Positions 35,126 through 42,796 of a DNA stretch of 64,000 bases are shown here, piece by piece (the first letter of the stretch is position 1; each line of letters starts with the position of its first letter). This DNA is from Stenotrophobium sp050739895 (GTDB lineage Bacteria > Pseudomonadota > Gammaproteobacteria > Nevskiales > Nevskiaceae): positions 24,162 through 88,161 of the forward strand of contig JBOICK010000090.1 in NCBI GenBank assembly GCA_050739895.1. Reading direction: 5' to 3'. A program made the position numbers and the translations under genes. The notes below the pieces were generated by a model. It was not told the origin of the DNA. It did not search any database and was given only the letters and a program-made list of their open reading frames with translations.

Positions 35126-35239
35126 TGTGGCTCCCGGTTTTTCAGCTCGCGCAGAGTATAGGTAACCCGTGCGACGCGGAGTGTCGTGGCCTGCGTTGAC
35201 CGCCACGTTGCGCGTGGCTATCCGAGCATCAAGAGTGTC

Positions 35240-35347
35240 ACCCGCTCTGGTTTTTCGAGGGCAAAAGAATGTTATTAATTATTTACTAAATATAAATTAA
35301 TACGCTAATTAATAACATTCTGTTCAGCGATAACACTGAGAGCGGGC
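35240..35347. repeat. 108-bp dyad element, copy D
   Basis: Exactly 108 bp from ACCCGCT (35240-35246) to AGCGGGC (35341-35347). The inner dyad is the most perfect of the family: a 15-bp arm at 35267-35281 containing TGTTAT pairs without mismatch with 35306-35320 containing ATAACA. The inner boxes lie at element positions 31-36 and 72-78, as in the other copies. It marks the right edge of the islet. Confidence 0.87.
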
Positions 35348-35374
35348 GGGCGCTGGAAGGGGAACAGCTACATC

Positions 35375-35391
35375 CGGGTGACTGTTTTGGA
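35375..35391 (+). repeat. 17-bp direct repeat, right edge of islet
   Basis: CGGGTGACTGTTTTGGA, 16 of 17 identical to 29054-29070. Here the repeat lies 27 bp outside the dyad element, whereas at the left border it begins inside the element's terminal repeat. Confidence 0.5.
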
Positions 35392-35457
35392 ACATCGAAA
35401 ACAGACTGACAGCCACGACTGCGCTCCACGCACAGCGCGTCTTGATCGGCGCACAAC

Positions 35458-35484
35458 AAAAAAGTCCGCCGTGATGGCGGACTT
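35458..35484 (-). terminator. Rho-independent terminator of the OYE-SDR-BVMO operon
   Basis: AAGTCCGCC and GGCGGACTT (35462-35470 and 35476-35484) form a nine-base stem with a five-base loop, followed on the minus strand by a run of six T. It lies 25 bp beyond the stop of the minus-strand oxidoreductase gene. Confidence 0.85.
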
Positions 35485-35508
35485 CGAATGACGCGGACGA
35501 TTCGGCTT

Positions 35509-36762
35509 CTAGGCGCGCAAGCGCCGCGTCCTGAAGGTGTTCCAGCCGTTCTCCAGCATGCCGACCGCAAACGACTTCAGGCCGGATTCATGCGGTTTGG
35601 GCTCGCGGCCTTCGCCGATGCGGCGCAACTGGCGCGAATACCAGGCGACCTCCATCAGCGCCATGCGGTCGACCATGCCGATGCCGGTGCTGATCGGGCG
35701 AATCTGGTGCTGCGGATTTTCGCCGCGCAACAGCCGCGCCGGCAGGTCCGGCTCGACCGCCAGCAGGCGGCCGAGACCGACGAAATCAATCGCGCCGCTG
35801 TCGAGTGCCTGTGCCATGCCTTCGAGGCTGCGAAAGCCGCCGGTCAGCATCAGCGGCACGTCAACCGCCGCGCGCACCTTCTCGGCGAATTCGAGGAAGT
35901 AAGCCTCGCGTGACTTGGTGCTGGCCTTGGCCTCGATGCCGGTCATCGCCGGTGCCTCGTAGGTGCCGCCGGAAATCTCGACCAGATCGATGCCGGCTGC
36001 GGCCAGCGCGCGGGTCGCATCGAGCGATTCCTCCTCGGTGAAGCCGCCGCGCTGGAAGTCCGCCGAATTGAGTTTGATGCCGATCGGAAAATCCTTGCCG
36101 ACCTGGCGGCGCATTTCGGCCAGCACTTCGAGCACGAAGCGGCGGCGATTCTCGGCGCTGCCGCCCCACTGATCCTGGCGCTGGTTGTGGCGCGGCGACA
36201 GGAACTGGCTGACCAGGTAGCCGTGCGCACCGTGAATCTGCACGCCGGTGAAGCCGGCTTTTTTGGCGATGCGCGCGGTGTTGCCGTAGCGGCGGATCAG
36301 GTCCGCGATCTCGGCCTCGGTCAGCTCGCGCGGCGTGGCGAAGAACGCGGCCATGTCGCGTCCGAAAGGAATCGCCGATGGCGCCACGTTTTCACGGTTC
36401 AGCCCTTTCGGCGACTGCTTGCCCGGATGGTTGATCTGCATCCACAGGTGGCCGCCGCCGCGGGTGCCGGCTGTAGCCCAGCGCCGCAGCGCCGGCAGGT
36501 CGGACTCGTCCTCCACCGCAACATTGCCCGGCTCGCCGAGCGCGCGGCGGTCGATCATGACGTTGCCGGTGATGCACAGGCCGATACCGCCGTCGGCCCA
36601 GCGTGCGTAGAGCCGCTCCAACCGCGCGGTCGGCTTGTTGTCCATCGTCCCCAGCGCCTCGCTCATCGCCGACTTGGCGAGGCGGTTCGGGATCAGCGCG
36701 CCGTTGGGTAAACGGAAGGGTTCGGCGAGTATCTGCGCCGGCGATTCGTGTCGGATTGTCAT
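35509..36762 (-). CDS. NADH:flavin oxidoreductase, old yellow enzyme family
   Basis: A 417-residue FMN-dependent TIM barrel. It begins with LAEPFRLPNGALIPNRLAKS. Typical blocks are GNVMIDRRALGEPGN, MQINHPGKQSP, FTGVQIHGAHGYLVSQFLSP (His-Gly-Ala-His substrate/FMN loop) and the C-terminal DFVGLGRLLAVEPD phosphate-binding region. Such enzymes reduce activated C=C bonds. It is the last gene of an operon with a Baeyer-Villiger enzyme and an SDR, so it probably acts on enone intermediates of a cyclic or steroid-like substrate; the substrate is inference. Confidence 0.88.
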   Translation of the reverse strand: MTIRHESPAQILAEPFRLPNGALIPNRLAKSAMSEALGTMDNKPTARLERLYARWADGGIGLCITGNVMIDRRALGEPGNVAVEDESDLPALRRWATAGTRGGGHLWMQINHPGKQSPKGLNRENVAPSAIPFGRDMAAFFATPRELTEAEIADLIRRYGNTARIAKKAGFTGVQIHGAHGYLVSQFLSPRHNQRQDQWGGSAENRRRFVLEVLAEMRRQVGKDFPIGIKLNSADFQRGGFTEEESLDATRALAAAGIDLVEISGGTYEAPAMTGIEAKASTKSREAYFLEFAEKVRAAVDVPLMLTGGFRSLEGMAQALDSGAIDFVGLGRLLAVEPDLPARLLRGENPQHQIRPISTGIGMVDRMALMEVAWYSRQLRRIGEGREPKPHESGLKSFAVGMLENGWNTFRTRRLRA

Positions 36763-36776
36763 GGCGTTCCCTGAAT

Positions 36777-37616
36777 TCAGCGCTTGGACTGCGCCCTGAG
36801 GGCGCGCGTCACTAGCTTCTGATAACCGGTTGGCAGCAGGCGCTGCAGGATATCCAGCGCACGCGCATCGCTGCCGATCAGCACGCGGCGGTCGTTGTTG
36901 CGCACACCGGCCAATATCACTCGCGCAGCTTCATCTGCGGTGGTGCGAAACATTTTTTCAAAATCGGCTGTCATCTTTTCCGGATCCTTGCCGGTCAGCG
37001 CACTCATGCTGGCATTGGTGCGCGCTGACTTGGCGATGTTGGTCTTGATGCCGCCGGGGTGCACGCAAGTGGCGCTGACGCCGTTCCTGGCAATGTCCAA
37101 CTCCTGGCGCAGTGATTCTGTAAAACCGCGTACCGCGAACTTGGTAGCGTTGTAAGCACTCTGGCTGGGCTGTGCGAACAAGCCGAAGACGCTGGAGACA
37201 TTGATCACGTGGCCGTCGCCGCTGGCCTTGAGATGCGGCAGAAATTCCTTGGTGCCGTAAACCACGCCCCAGAAATTGATGCCCATGATCCATTCGTAAT
37301 CGTCGTAGCCCAGACCTTCGACCGTGCCCGCCACCGCGACGCCGGCGTTGTTGAAAATGAGATTGACCTTGCCGTGATCCGCGAGGGTTTGTGCAGCCCA
37401 GTCGTGCATCTGCTGGCGCTGTGCAACATCGACCTTGGCGGTGGTGACTTTGACGCCGGAGTTTTCCAGCAGCTTGGCCGTCTCGGCCAGTCCGTTCTCG
37501 TTGACGTCGCTGAGCGACAGCGCGCATTTCTGCGCGGCCAGGCTCAGCGCCAGCGCGCGACCGATACCCGAGCCCGCGCCGGTGATGGCTGCAACCTTAT
37601 TTTCAAAAGATTTCAT
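36777..37616 (-). CDS. Short-chain dehydrogenase/reductase
   Basis: A 279-residue classical SDR with the Rossmann motif TGAGSGIGRALAL, NNAGVAVAG (structural Asn-Asn-Ala-Gly), catalytic Ser in INVSSVFG and YNATKFAV (Tyr-x-x-x-Lys). It oxidises or reduces an alcohol/ketone with NAD(P). The C-terminal tail is longer than in minimal SDRs and basic. It is 14 bp upstream of the OYE gene and 65 bp downstream of the monooxygenase gene in one operon, consistent with making a ketone for the monooxygenase. Confidence 0.9.
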   Translation of the reverse strand: MKSFENKVAAITGAGSGIGRALALSLAAQKCALSLSDVNENGLAETAKLLENSGVKVTTAKVDVAQRQQMHDWAAQTLADHGKVNLIFNNAGVAVAGTVEGLGYDDYEWIMGINFWGVVYGTKEFLPHLKASGDGHVINVSSVFGLFAQPSQSAYNATKFAVRGFTESLRQELDIARNGVSATCVHPGGIKTNIAKSARTNASMSALTGKDPEKMTADFEKMFRTTADEAARVILAGVRNNDRRVLIGSDARALDILQRLLPTGYQKLVTRALRAQSKR

Positions 37617-37681
37617 GATTTATCCCAGTAGTGTGAAAGATGCCGAGATGCAGATTATTTTTGCTGCCGGCGGAAACGAAA

Positions 37682-39175
37682 TCAGGCGCGGCGCACATAA
37701 GCGTCAGCGTCAAAGCGGCTCAGCTTGCGGCGGAACTGCCAGGTAAAGCCCGGCCACAGCGTGACGTTCTTGCCGCTCTTGGGATCGATATACCAACTCT
37801 TGCAGCCACCGACGCTCCAGATTGCGCCGCTGAGTTGCTTCTGCAGATCGCGATTAAACACGGCCTGCTGCTCCGCCTTGACGTCGAGACTCTTGATCTT
37901 ATGCTGCTCCATCAACTTGAGTGCATCGAGCACATAGGCAATCTGCGATTCGATCATGTAGACCATCGAGCTGTGACCGAGACCGACGTTAGGGCCGACG
38001 ATCAGGAACAGGTTGGGAAATCCGTTGACGGTGGTGCCCTTGTAGGCCTCGGCGCCGTTCTTCCACGCATCCATGATGTCGATGCCGTCCTGACCGAAAA
38101 CCATGCCGGTCGGCAAAGGGTCGGTGGCGTGAAAACCGGTGCCGAAGATGATCGCGTCGACTTCGCGCTCGATGCCATCGCTGGTGACGACGCTGTGTGC
38201 CTTCACCTCGCGGATGCCGGTGGTGATGACATCGACGTTGTTCTGCGCCAGCGCCGGGTAATAGTCGTCAGAGATCAGCACACGCTTGCAGCCAATGGTG
38301 TAGTCCGGCGTGACTTTCTGGCGCAGCGCAGGGTCCGCAATCTGCTTGCGGATGTGCGAGCGCGCAACACGCTCGACCAGCTTCATCAGACGCGGATTGA
38401 TCACGAAGCCGGCGACGCGCGACTCCAGCATCCAGTAGATCGCTGAACGGAACGCTTTCTGCGTCGCCGGGAAACGCTTGAACAGCGCGCGCTCGGCGCG
38501 GGTGATCTCGCGATCCGGCTTGGGCATGATCCACGGCGGCGTGCGCTGGTAAAGATCAATGCGCGCAGCTTTTTTCTGAACCTGCGGCACGAACTGGATC
38601 GCTGAAGCGCCGGTACCGATGACCGCGACGCGTTTGCCCGTCAAATCATAGTCGTGAGCCCAATCCTGCGAATGGAAGCTCTTGCCCTTGAACGTCTCGA
38701 GTCCCTTGATGTTCGGATATGCGGCGCGGCTGAGGCCGCCCATGCCGGAGATCAACACGTTCGCGGTGAGCTTGGCACCGTCACTGGTCCTGATGCGCCA
38801 CAGGCTGGCGGACTCGTCCCAATTCGCTTGCGCGAGGCCGCTGTTGAAGCGGATGAACGGGCGCAGTTCATGCTTGTCGGTGACCTTGCGCAGGTAGCTC
38901 CAGATTTCCGGCTGCGGCGCGAACATGCGCGTCCACTCCGGGTTCGGCTCGAACGAGAATGAGTAGAGATGCGACTGCACATCGCAGGCACAGCCCGGAT
39001 AGTGGTTGTCGCGCCAGGTACCGCCAACGTCTGCGGCCGATTCCAGCACGACGAAATCCTCAACACCGCTTTTCTTGAGCTGTATCGCCATGCCCAGACC
39101 GGCAAAGCCGGTGCCGACAATGACAATGCGTGTGTGCACGACCGGCGATTTTGCAGCCGCAGAACTCTTTGCCAT
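37682..39175 (-). CDS. Flavin-containing Baeyer-Villiger monooxygenase
   Basis: The 497-residue product has two Rossmann motifs, IVGTGFAGLGMAIQL and VAVIGTGASAIQFVPQ. Between them is the Baeyer-Villiger fingerprint FKGKSFHSQDWAHD (F-x-G-x-x-x-H-x-x-x-W). Further motifs are ATDPLPTG and the C-terminal LIVGPNVGLGHSSMVYMIE. Such enzymes insert oxygen next to a ketone to give an ester or lactone, using NADPH and FAD. It is the first gene of the operon and lies opposite a TetR gene with a palindromic operator between them. Confidence 0.92.
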   Translation of the reverse strand: MAKSSAAAKSPVVHTRIVIVGTGFAGLGMAIQLKKSGVEDFVVLESAADVGGTWRDNHYPGCACDVQSHLYSFSFEPNPEWTRMFAPQPEIWSYLRKVTDKHELRPFIRFNSGLAQANWDESASLWRIRTSDGAKLTANVLISGMGGLSRAAYPNIKGLETFKGKSFHSQDWAHDYDLTGKRVAVIGTGASAIQFVPQVQKKAARIDLYQRTPPWIMPKPDREITRAERALFKRFPATQKAFRSAIYWMLESRVAGFVINPRLMKLVERVARSHIRKQIADPALRQKVTPDYTIGCKRVLISDDYYPALAQNNVDVITTGIREVKAHSVVTSDGIEREVDAIIFGTGFHATDPLPTGMVFGQDGIDIMDAWKNGAEAYKGTTVNGFPNLFLIVGPNVGLGHSSMVYMIESQIAYVLDALKLMEQHKIKSLDVKAEQQAVFNRDLQKQLSGAIWSVGGCKSWYIDPKSGKNVTLWPGFTWQFRRKLSRFDADAYVRRA

Positions 39176-39238
39176 GACAGTGATTCCCTCAACTCAGTTT
39201 GGCCGACCACAATGCGGTCGGGCATGCGACGAATAATC

Positions 39239-39276
39239 GTATACATTCGTCTACATGATAGTAGACAATCGTATAC
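39239..39276. promoter_or_regulatory. TetR-type palindromic operator
   Basis: A 38-bp dyad in the divergent region. GTATAC-N4-GTCTAC (39239-39254) and GTAGAC-N4-GTATAC (39261-39276) mirror each other around ATGATA, with about 13 of 16 arm positions paired. It lies 63 bp from the monooxygenase start and 32 bp from the TetR start, so one bound dimer pair could repress both. Confidence 0.75.
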
Positions 39277-39308
39277 TTTCATGTCAAGTACCGTTAATAT
39301 GCATATTC

Positions 39309-39941
39309 ATGAGCAGGCTCAAAACCAACGAAGAAACATCGGCTGAACCCGGCGGCAGGCAAAGGCTGATCGAGGCCGCATTGAAGCTGGCGGCCAAGAG
39401 CCGCAGCGTGCAGACCATCGGGGTCCGCGAACTGGGCCGCACCGCCGGACTGAATCCCAATACGTTCTACCGTCATTTCAGCAGCATGGACGAGTTGACG
39501 CTGTCGCTGATTGAAACCCTGAGCCGCGACCTGCGCCAGACCCTGCGACAGATGCGCCAAAGCCTGCGCCAGCCCGATGCAGTGATCCAGCGCACGGTTG
39601 AATACGTGTTCGATTTCGCTGACAAAAACCCGGAGGCTTTCATTGTCGGTGTGCGTGAACTTTACGGCGCCTCAGTCCCGGTGCGTGCGGCCATTCGGCA
39701 GATGATCTCCGGCCTGGCCGACGACATCGTTGACGATATCCGCCTGCTGAATAACGCGCCCGGCATTCCGGAAGAAACCGTGCGCGAAATCGCGGAAATG
39801 ATCGTGCCGCAGATATTTCACAACATCCTCGACTACCTGGAGCGGCCCAAACACCGCGCAGTGCTAGTGCGTCATTCCATACAATTCGTCAACATGCTGT
39901 TCGCCGGTGCCGCCGTACTTGGCGGGATGCTCCGCAAATGA
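39309..39941 (+). CDS. TetR family transcriptional regulator
   Basis: A 210-residue regulator with an N-terminal HTH: RQRLIEAALKLAAKSRSVQTIGVRELGRTAGLNPNTFYRHFSSM in segments, with the turn LNPNTFYRHF typical of TetR. The C-terminal all-helical ligand domain (IVGVRELYGASVPVRAAI) is specific to a subset that responds to lipophilic compounds. ATG 39309 follows the operator at 39239-39276. It is divergent from the monooxygenase operon and is its likely local repressor. The frame is open upstream to 39255 but that would run through the operator region. Confidence 0.88.
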   Translation: MSRLKTNEETSAEPGGRQRLIEAALKLAAKSRSVQTIGVRELGRTAGLNPNTFYRHFSSMDELTLSLIETLSRDLRQTLRQMRQSLRQPDAVIQRTVEYVFDFADKNPEAFIVGVRELYGASVPVRAAIRQMISGLADDIVDDIRLLNNAPGIPEETVREIAEMIVPQIFHNILDYLERPKHRAVLVRHSIQFVNMLFAGAAVLGGMLRK

Positions 39942-40071
39942 CTCCTAAAATTCACGCCGGCGTGAATAGCAGACTGCCCAACAGTGGCAGGCCCGGAACC
40001 CTGGGCATCGACCGCGGGGCGGCGGCAGTAGACACCACATGGCATTCTCCTGACAGGACTGGAAGTCCCGT

Positions 40072-40518
40072 TTATTTCGCCGATTTGAGCCAGCGCACCT
40101 GACGCTCCTGCACGGCGAGATAGAGGCCCATGGCAAACCCGAAGCTGGTGAACAGACTCATGACGAAGTACAGCCAGGTCCGTTTCAGCCCGCGCCGGGG
40201 CCCGTCGATGATCGTCCACAGCGGGAATAACAGGACATTGGCGGTCAGCAAATCCTGCGAACCGGAACCCGCAGCGGGATTGGTGAACAACAGCTTGGTG
40301 AAATGAACCCAGCTGGCCTGCTGCGGATAGGTCTGCATGTACTGAATGTTGAAATACCAGCCGACCGATACCGAGCAGATGGCGATCACGTAATACAGGG
40401 CCTCGAGCGCCGATACGCGGGCGCCGTTCCAGCCGGATCGGTAGAGATACGAATTGAAGTAGAAATACAGTACGACGCAGAACAATCCCAAAGTGGCGTG
40501 TATCAATAGTGAAGTCAT
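40072..40518 (-). CDS. DUF2834-like integral membrane protein
   Basis: A 148-residue protein with about four hydrophobic segments (residues 3-22, 38-57, 88-104, 114-134). The order of features (an early helix, a WYFNIQY loop, NVLLFPLWTIIDGPRR, YFVMSLFTSFGFAMGLYL) fits the DUF2834 family, whose function is unknown. ATG 40518 has a strong GGAGGAG ribosome site, which fixes the start. No co-transcribed neighbour is visible; the preceding 130 bp contain a perfect 16-bp palindrome (39951-39966). Confidence 0.6.
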   Translation of the reverse strand: MTSLLIHATLGLFCVVLYFYFNSYLYRSGWNGARVSALEALYYVIAICSVSVGWYFNIQYMQTYPQQASWVHFTKLLFTNPAAGSGSQDLLTANVLLFPLWTIIDGPRRGLKRTWLYFVMSLFTSFGFAMGLYLAVQERQVRWLKSAK

Positions 40519-40858
40519 GCTGCTCTCCTCCAGTGGTCAGTCTTGATATTCATCAATCATGCGGCGGACGTTTTTCGTGCCGATTTGATGCTCTTCCTGC
40601 GAGAGGCAGGGATTTCTGTGTGCGCAGCCGACACGCTCTTGCCTTAGCGGACAGCGATATCCGCGACCAGAGCTTCCAGGGACTCCTGCCAGAAGCCGGT
40701 GCAACTCCCGACACTCAATTTTTCTATACGCCGCGTATGAAAAGATTCAATTGTCGCACTGGGCCCCATGTACTTAAATACACGCACAGGAAGCCACTGC
40801 CCTGCACATCTGAGGCAGCCGCTTCGTCCAGTCTCCTCCGATCCCTCCCCCGGGATCA
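40519..40858. other. Intergenic region, 340 bp, no gene called
   Basis: Between the DUF2834-like gene and the LysR gene. The open frame on the plus strand (40509-41018) lacks a ribosome site, has a Cys/Arg/Ser-rich composition and overlaps the LysR gene, so I reject it. Near 40845-40860 is a short hairpin, GATCCC-N6-GGGATC. Confidence 0.5.
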
Positions 40859-41950
40859 TTATTCAGGCCGCCGCTTGGCGGCCCTTTTTTTGGGCGGCGG
40901 CATAAGCTTTTCTGCATTGGCACCCTGCGCAGTAAATCCGCCCGCATTTTTTGATGACTTGACCCCGACTGACCTTGCCGCCCCAACCTTCGCCAGGATC
41001 ATAGCGGCGTCGAGTTGAGCCTCTTCCAACAGCCATACGCGAAAAGCGCTAACTTCAGGCCGCTGTATCGCGGCAGTGGAAGTCACGATGAAATAAGCCT
41101 TTGCAAGTGACAGCGCTATCGGAAAGACAATGCAAACCTTGCCTTCCGAGAGTTCCTGAGCCGCCAGCATTGGCATCGCCAGGGTGACTCCGAGTCCGTC
41201 CGCTGCTGCCTCCAGCGCAAGAGTCGAGTGGTCCAGCTGCAAGCCGCGCCTGGGATCGACCATCGTGGCGCCAGCAAGCTTCAGCCACTTTGCCCATGTC
41301 GACTGGCTGCGGTCCGTCAGACGGCTGTCGCCGTGCAACAAGGTTCGATGGCGCAGATCATCCGGCACCAGCATCGGCGGAGAGGCCTTGACCAGCCGCG
41401 GATGACACATTGGAACGACATGCACCGAGAATAGTGGATCGACGATATCGCCTGCCGGCGGCCCCTGACTGAAATGAATCTCGATGTCGGGCGTTTGCAT
41501 CAACTCCGCGTGCGTTGCCTCCTGATGCTTGCGTTCGAATGGCTCAGCCTGCCGGTTGCTGGCCAGTATCCGGACATCAACACCGGGATGTTTTGACAGG
41601 AATCTTTCCAAACGTGGCACCAGCCAGCGCGATGCGAGGGTCGTGGTGACAGAAATGGTCAATCGCGGTGATTGCCCGAAGTCGCGCAAATCACGAACCG
41701 CCTGTCCCACCATTTCAAAGCCTTGCTGCAGTCTTGGCAGCGCGGCCTCTGCCGCCGGCGTCAGTTCAACGCCGTGACTGAACCGCGCAAACAGCGAAAT
41801 GCCCAACTGCTCTTCTAGCGCCTTGATCTGATGCGTAACTGCAGCCGGCGTTACGAAAAGCTCATCTGAGGCCTTGCGAAAACTGCGTAGACGGGCCACC
41901 GCTTCGAATGCGCGCAAGGAATTGAGTGATGGGATTCTGGATGATGCCAC
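40859..41950 (-). CDS. LysR family transcriptional regulator (GcvA-like)
   Basis: A LysR-type regulator of about 363 residues. Its HTH is IPSLNSLRAFEAVARLRSF with FVTPAAVTHQIKALEEQLG, and the effector-binding domain resembles the GcvA group (LTISVTTTLASRWLVPRLERF; LHGDSRLTDRS). GTG 41950 fits the family start; a TTG at 41986 is also open. The C-terminus has an unusual basic extension (PPPKKRAAKRRPE) that lies over a hairpin-plus-T-run at 40866-40891, so the tail may result from read-through into what was an intergenic terminator. The target genes are not evident. Confidence 0.85.
   Translation of the reverse strand: MASSRIPSLNSLRAFEAVARLRSFRKASDELFVTPAAVTHQIKALEEQLGISLFARFSHGVELTPAAEAALPRLQQGFEMVGQAVRDLRDFGQSPRLTISVTTTLASRWLVPRLERFLSKHPGVDVRILASNRQAEPFERKHQEATHAELMQTPDIEIHFSQGPPAGDIVDPLFSVHVVPMCHPRLVKASPPMLVPDDLRHRTLLHGDSRLTDRSQSTWAKWLKLAGATMVDPRRGLQLDHSTLALEAAADGLGVTLAMPMLAAQELSEGKVCIVFPIALSLAKAYFIVTSTAAIQRPEVSAFRVWLLEEAQLDAAMILAKVGAARSVGVKSSKNAGGFTAQGANAEKLMPPPKKRAAKRRPE
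40866..40891 (+). terminator. Terminator-like hairpin inside the LysR 3' end
   Basis: GGCCGCC (40866-40872) and GGCGGCC (40877-40883) with a GCTT loop, followed by C and seven T on the plus strand. No plus-strand gene ends here, and on the minus strand it encodes the basic LysR tail. It may be a relic or act on antisense transcripts. Confidence 0.45.
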
Positions 41951-42130
41951 TGGCTGCCACCGAGAGAGGGGAACGACCGTGCGCAACTGACATACGTACC
42001 GGGTCGCACTTTCGATTAATGCAGGCGCAAGCTTAAAGTATTGAAGTCCTGCTGTTGAACCGCGGAGTTGAGGCCATTGCCTGAAATCCTTGCCATGCGG
42101 CTACGCCGAACCTTGATAGGGATTCAAAAC

Positions 42131-42152
42131 AAAAAACCCGCCGATGGCGGGT
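42131..42152 (-). terminator. Terminator downstream of tRNA-Ser
   Basis: ACCCGCC-GAT-GGCGGGT (42136-42152) followed on the minus strand by a T-run, 44 bp after the tRNA-Ser 3' end. It likely ends the tRNA-Arg/tRNA-Ser transcript. Confidence 0.75.
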
Positions 42153-42195
42153 CTTGCAACAGCCCGGAGGCAAGATTCCGGGCCTACTTATCCAA

Positions 42196-42288
42196 TGGCG
42201 GAGAGAGAGGGATTCGAACCCTCGATAAGGCTATAAACCCTATACGCCCTTAGCAGGGGCGCGCCTTCGTCCACTCGGCCATCTCTCC
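42196..42288 (-). tRNA. tRNA-Ser (GCU anticodon)
   Basis: A 93-nt class II tRNA. The acceptor arm is GGAGAGA/TCTCTCC, the anticodon stem-loop CGCCC-CTGCTAA-GGGCG reads GCU, and there is a long variable arm. The T-arm is AGGGTTCGAATCCCT, and the CCA end is encoded. Confidence 0.95.
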
Positions 42289-42337
42289 GGGACCCCGCGT
42301 CCGGACTGCAAGTCCGGTGCTCTTGTGACCGCGTAAG

Positions 42338-42414
42338 TGGTGCGCTCGGAGAGATTCGAACTCCCGACCCCTTAGTTCGTAGCCAAGTGCTCTATCCAGC
42401 TGAGCTACGAGCGC
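42338..42414 (-). tRNA. tRNA-Arg (ACG anticodon)
   Basis: A 77-nt tRNA. The acceptor is GCGCTCG/CGAGCGC, the D-arm AGCTCAGCTGGATAGAGC, the anticodon loop CTACGAA (ACG) and the T-arm GGGAGTTCGAATCTC, with encoded ACCA. It lies 49 bp upstream of tRNA-Ser in the same direction, the order usual next to csrA in gammaproteobacteria. Confidence 0.95.
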
Positions 42415-42500
42415 ATTACGCGGTAGGGGATGCAGGCCCCCAAGAGGGGCGGAATTCTAACGGCATGCACCCGGAAGGTAAAGCTAAAACGTCTGCACGT

Positions 42501-42692
42501 TCAGGTTGAGGCGATAGCGGCAGGGTCGTTCTGGTGTTTGATGCGATCGAGAATTTCCTCGCGGTGCACAGAAACCTCTCTCGGCGCCTTGACGCCGATC
42601 CGCACCTGCCCGCCCTTGACCCCAAGCACGGTGATTTCGACGTTGTCGCCGATCATCACGGATTCTCCGACACGCCTTGTCAGTATCAGCAT
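42501..42692 (-). CDS. csrA: Carbon storage regulator CsrA
   Basis: A 63-residue RNA-binding dimer regulating translation by binding GGA motifs. The sequence MLILTRRVGESVMIGDNVEI and VRIGVKAPREVSVHREEI is diagnostic. ATG 42692 has GGAG upstream; the frame to 42740 is non-family. It sits between lysC and the tRNAs in the conserved alaS-lysC-csrA order. GGA in its own ribosome site is consistent with the usual autoregulation. Confidence 0.96.
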   Translation of the reverse strand: MLILTRRVGESVMIGDNVEITVLGVKGGQVRIGVKAPREVSVHREEILDRIKHQNDPAAIAST

Positions 42693-42796
42693 TGCACGCT
42701 CCTTATGTCGGACGTCAGTGTCGCTACGATTGCAGCGCAATGCTATTCCCCGTCATGCACTATTGCGATGCACGGCGATTTCGGATAGGGCGCGCC

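Noticed and set aside
40509..41018. 169-codon plus-strand frame overlapping the LysR gene
   Set aside because: No ribosome site, Cys/Ser/Arg-rich composition, and its second half is antisense to LysR.
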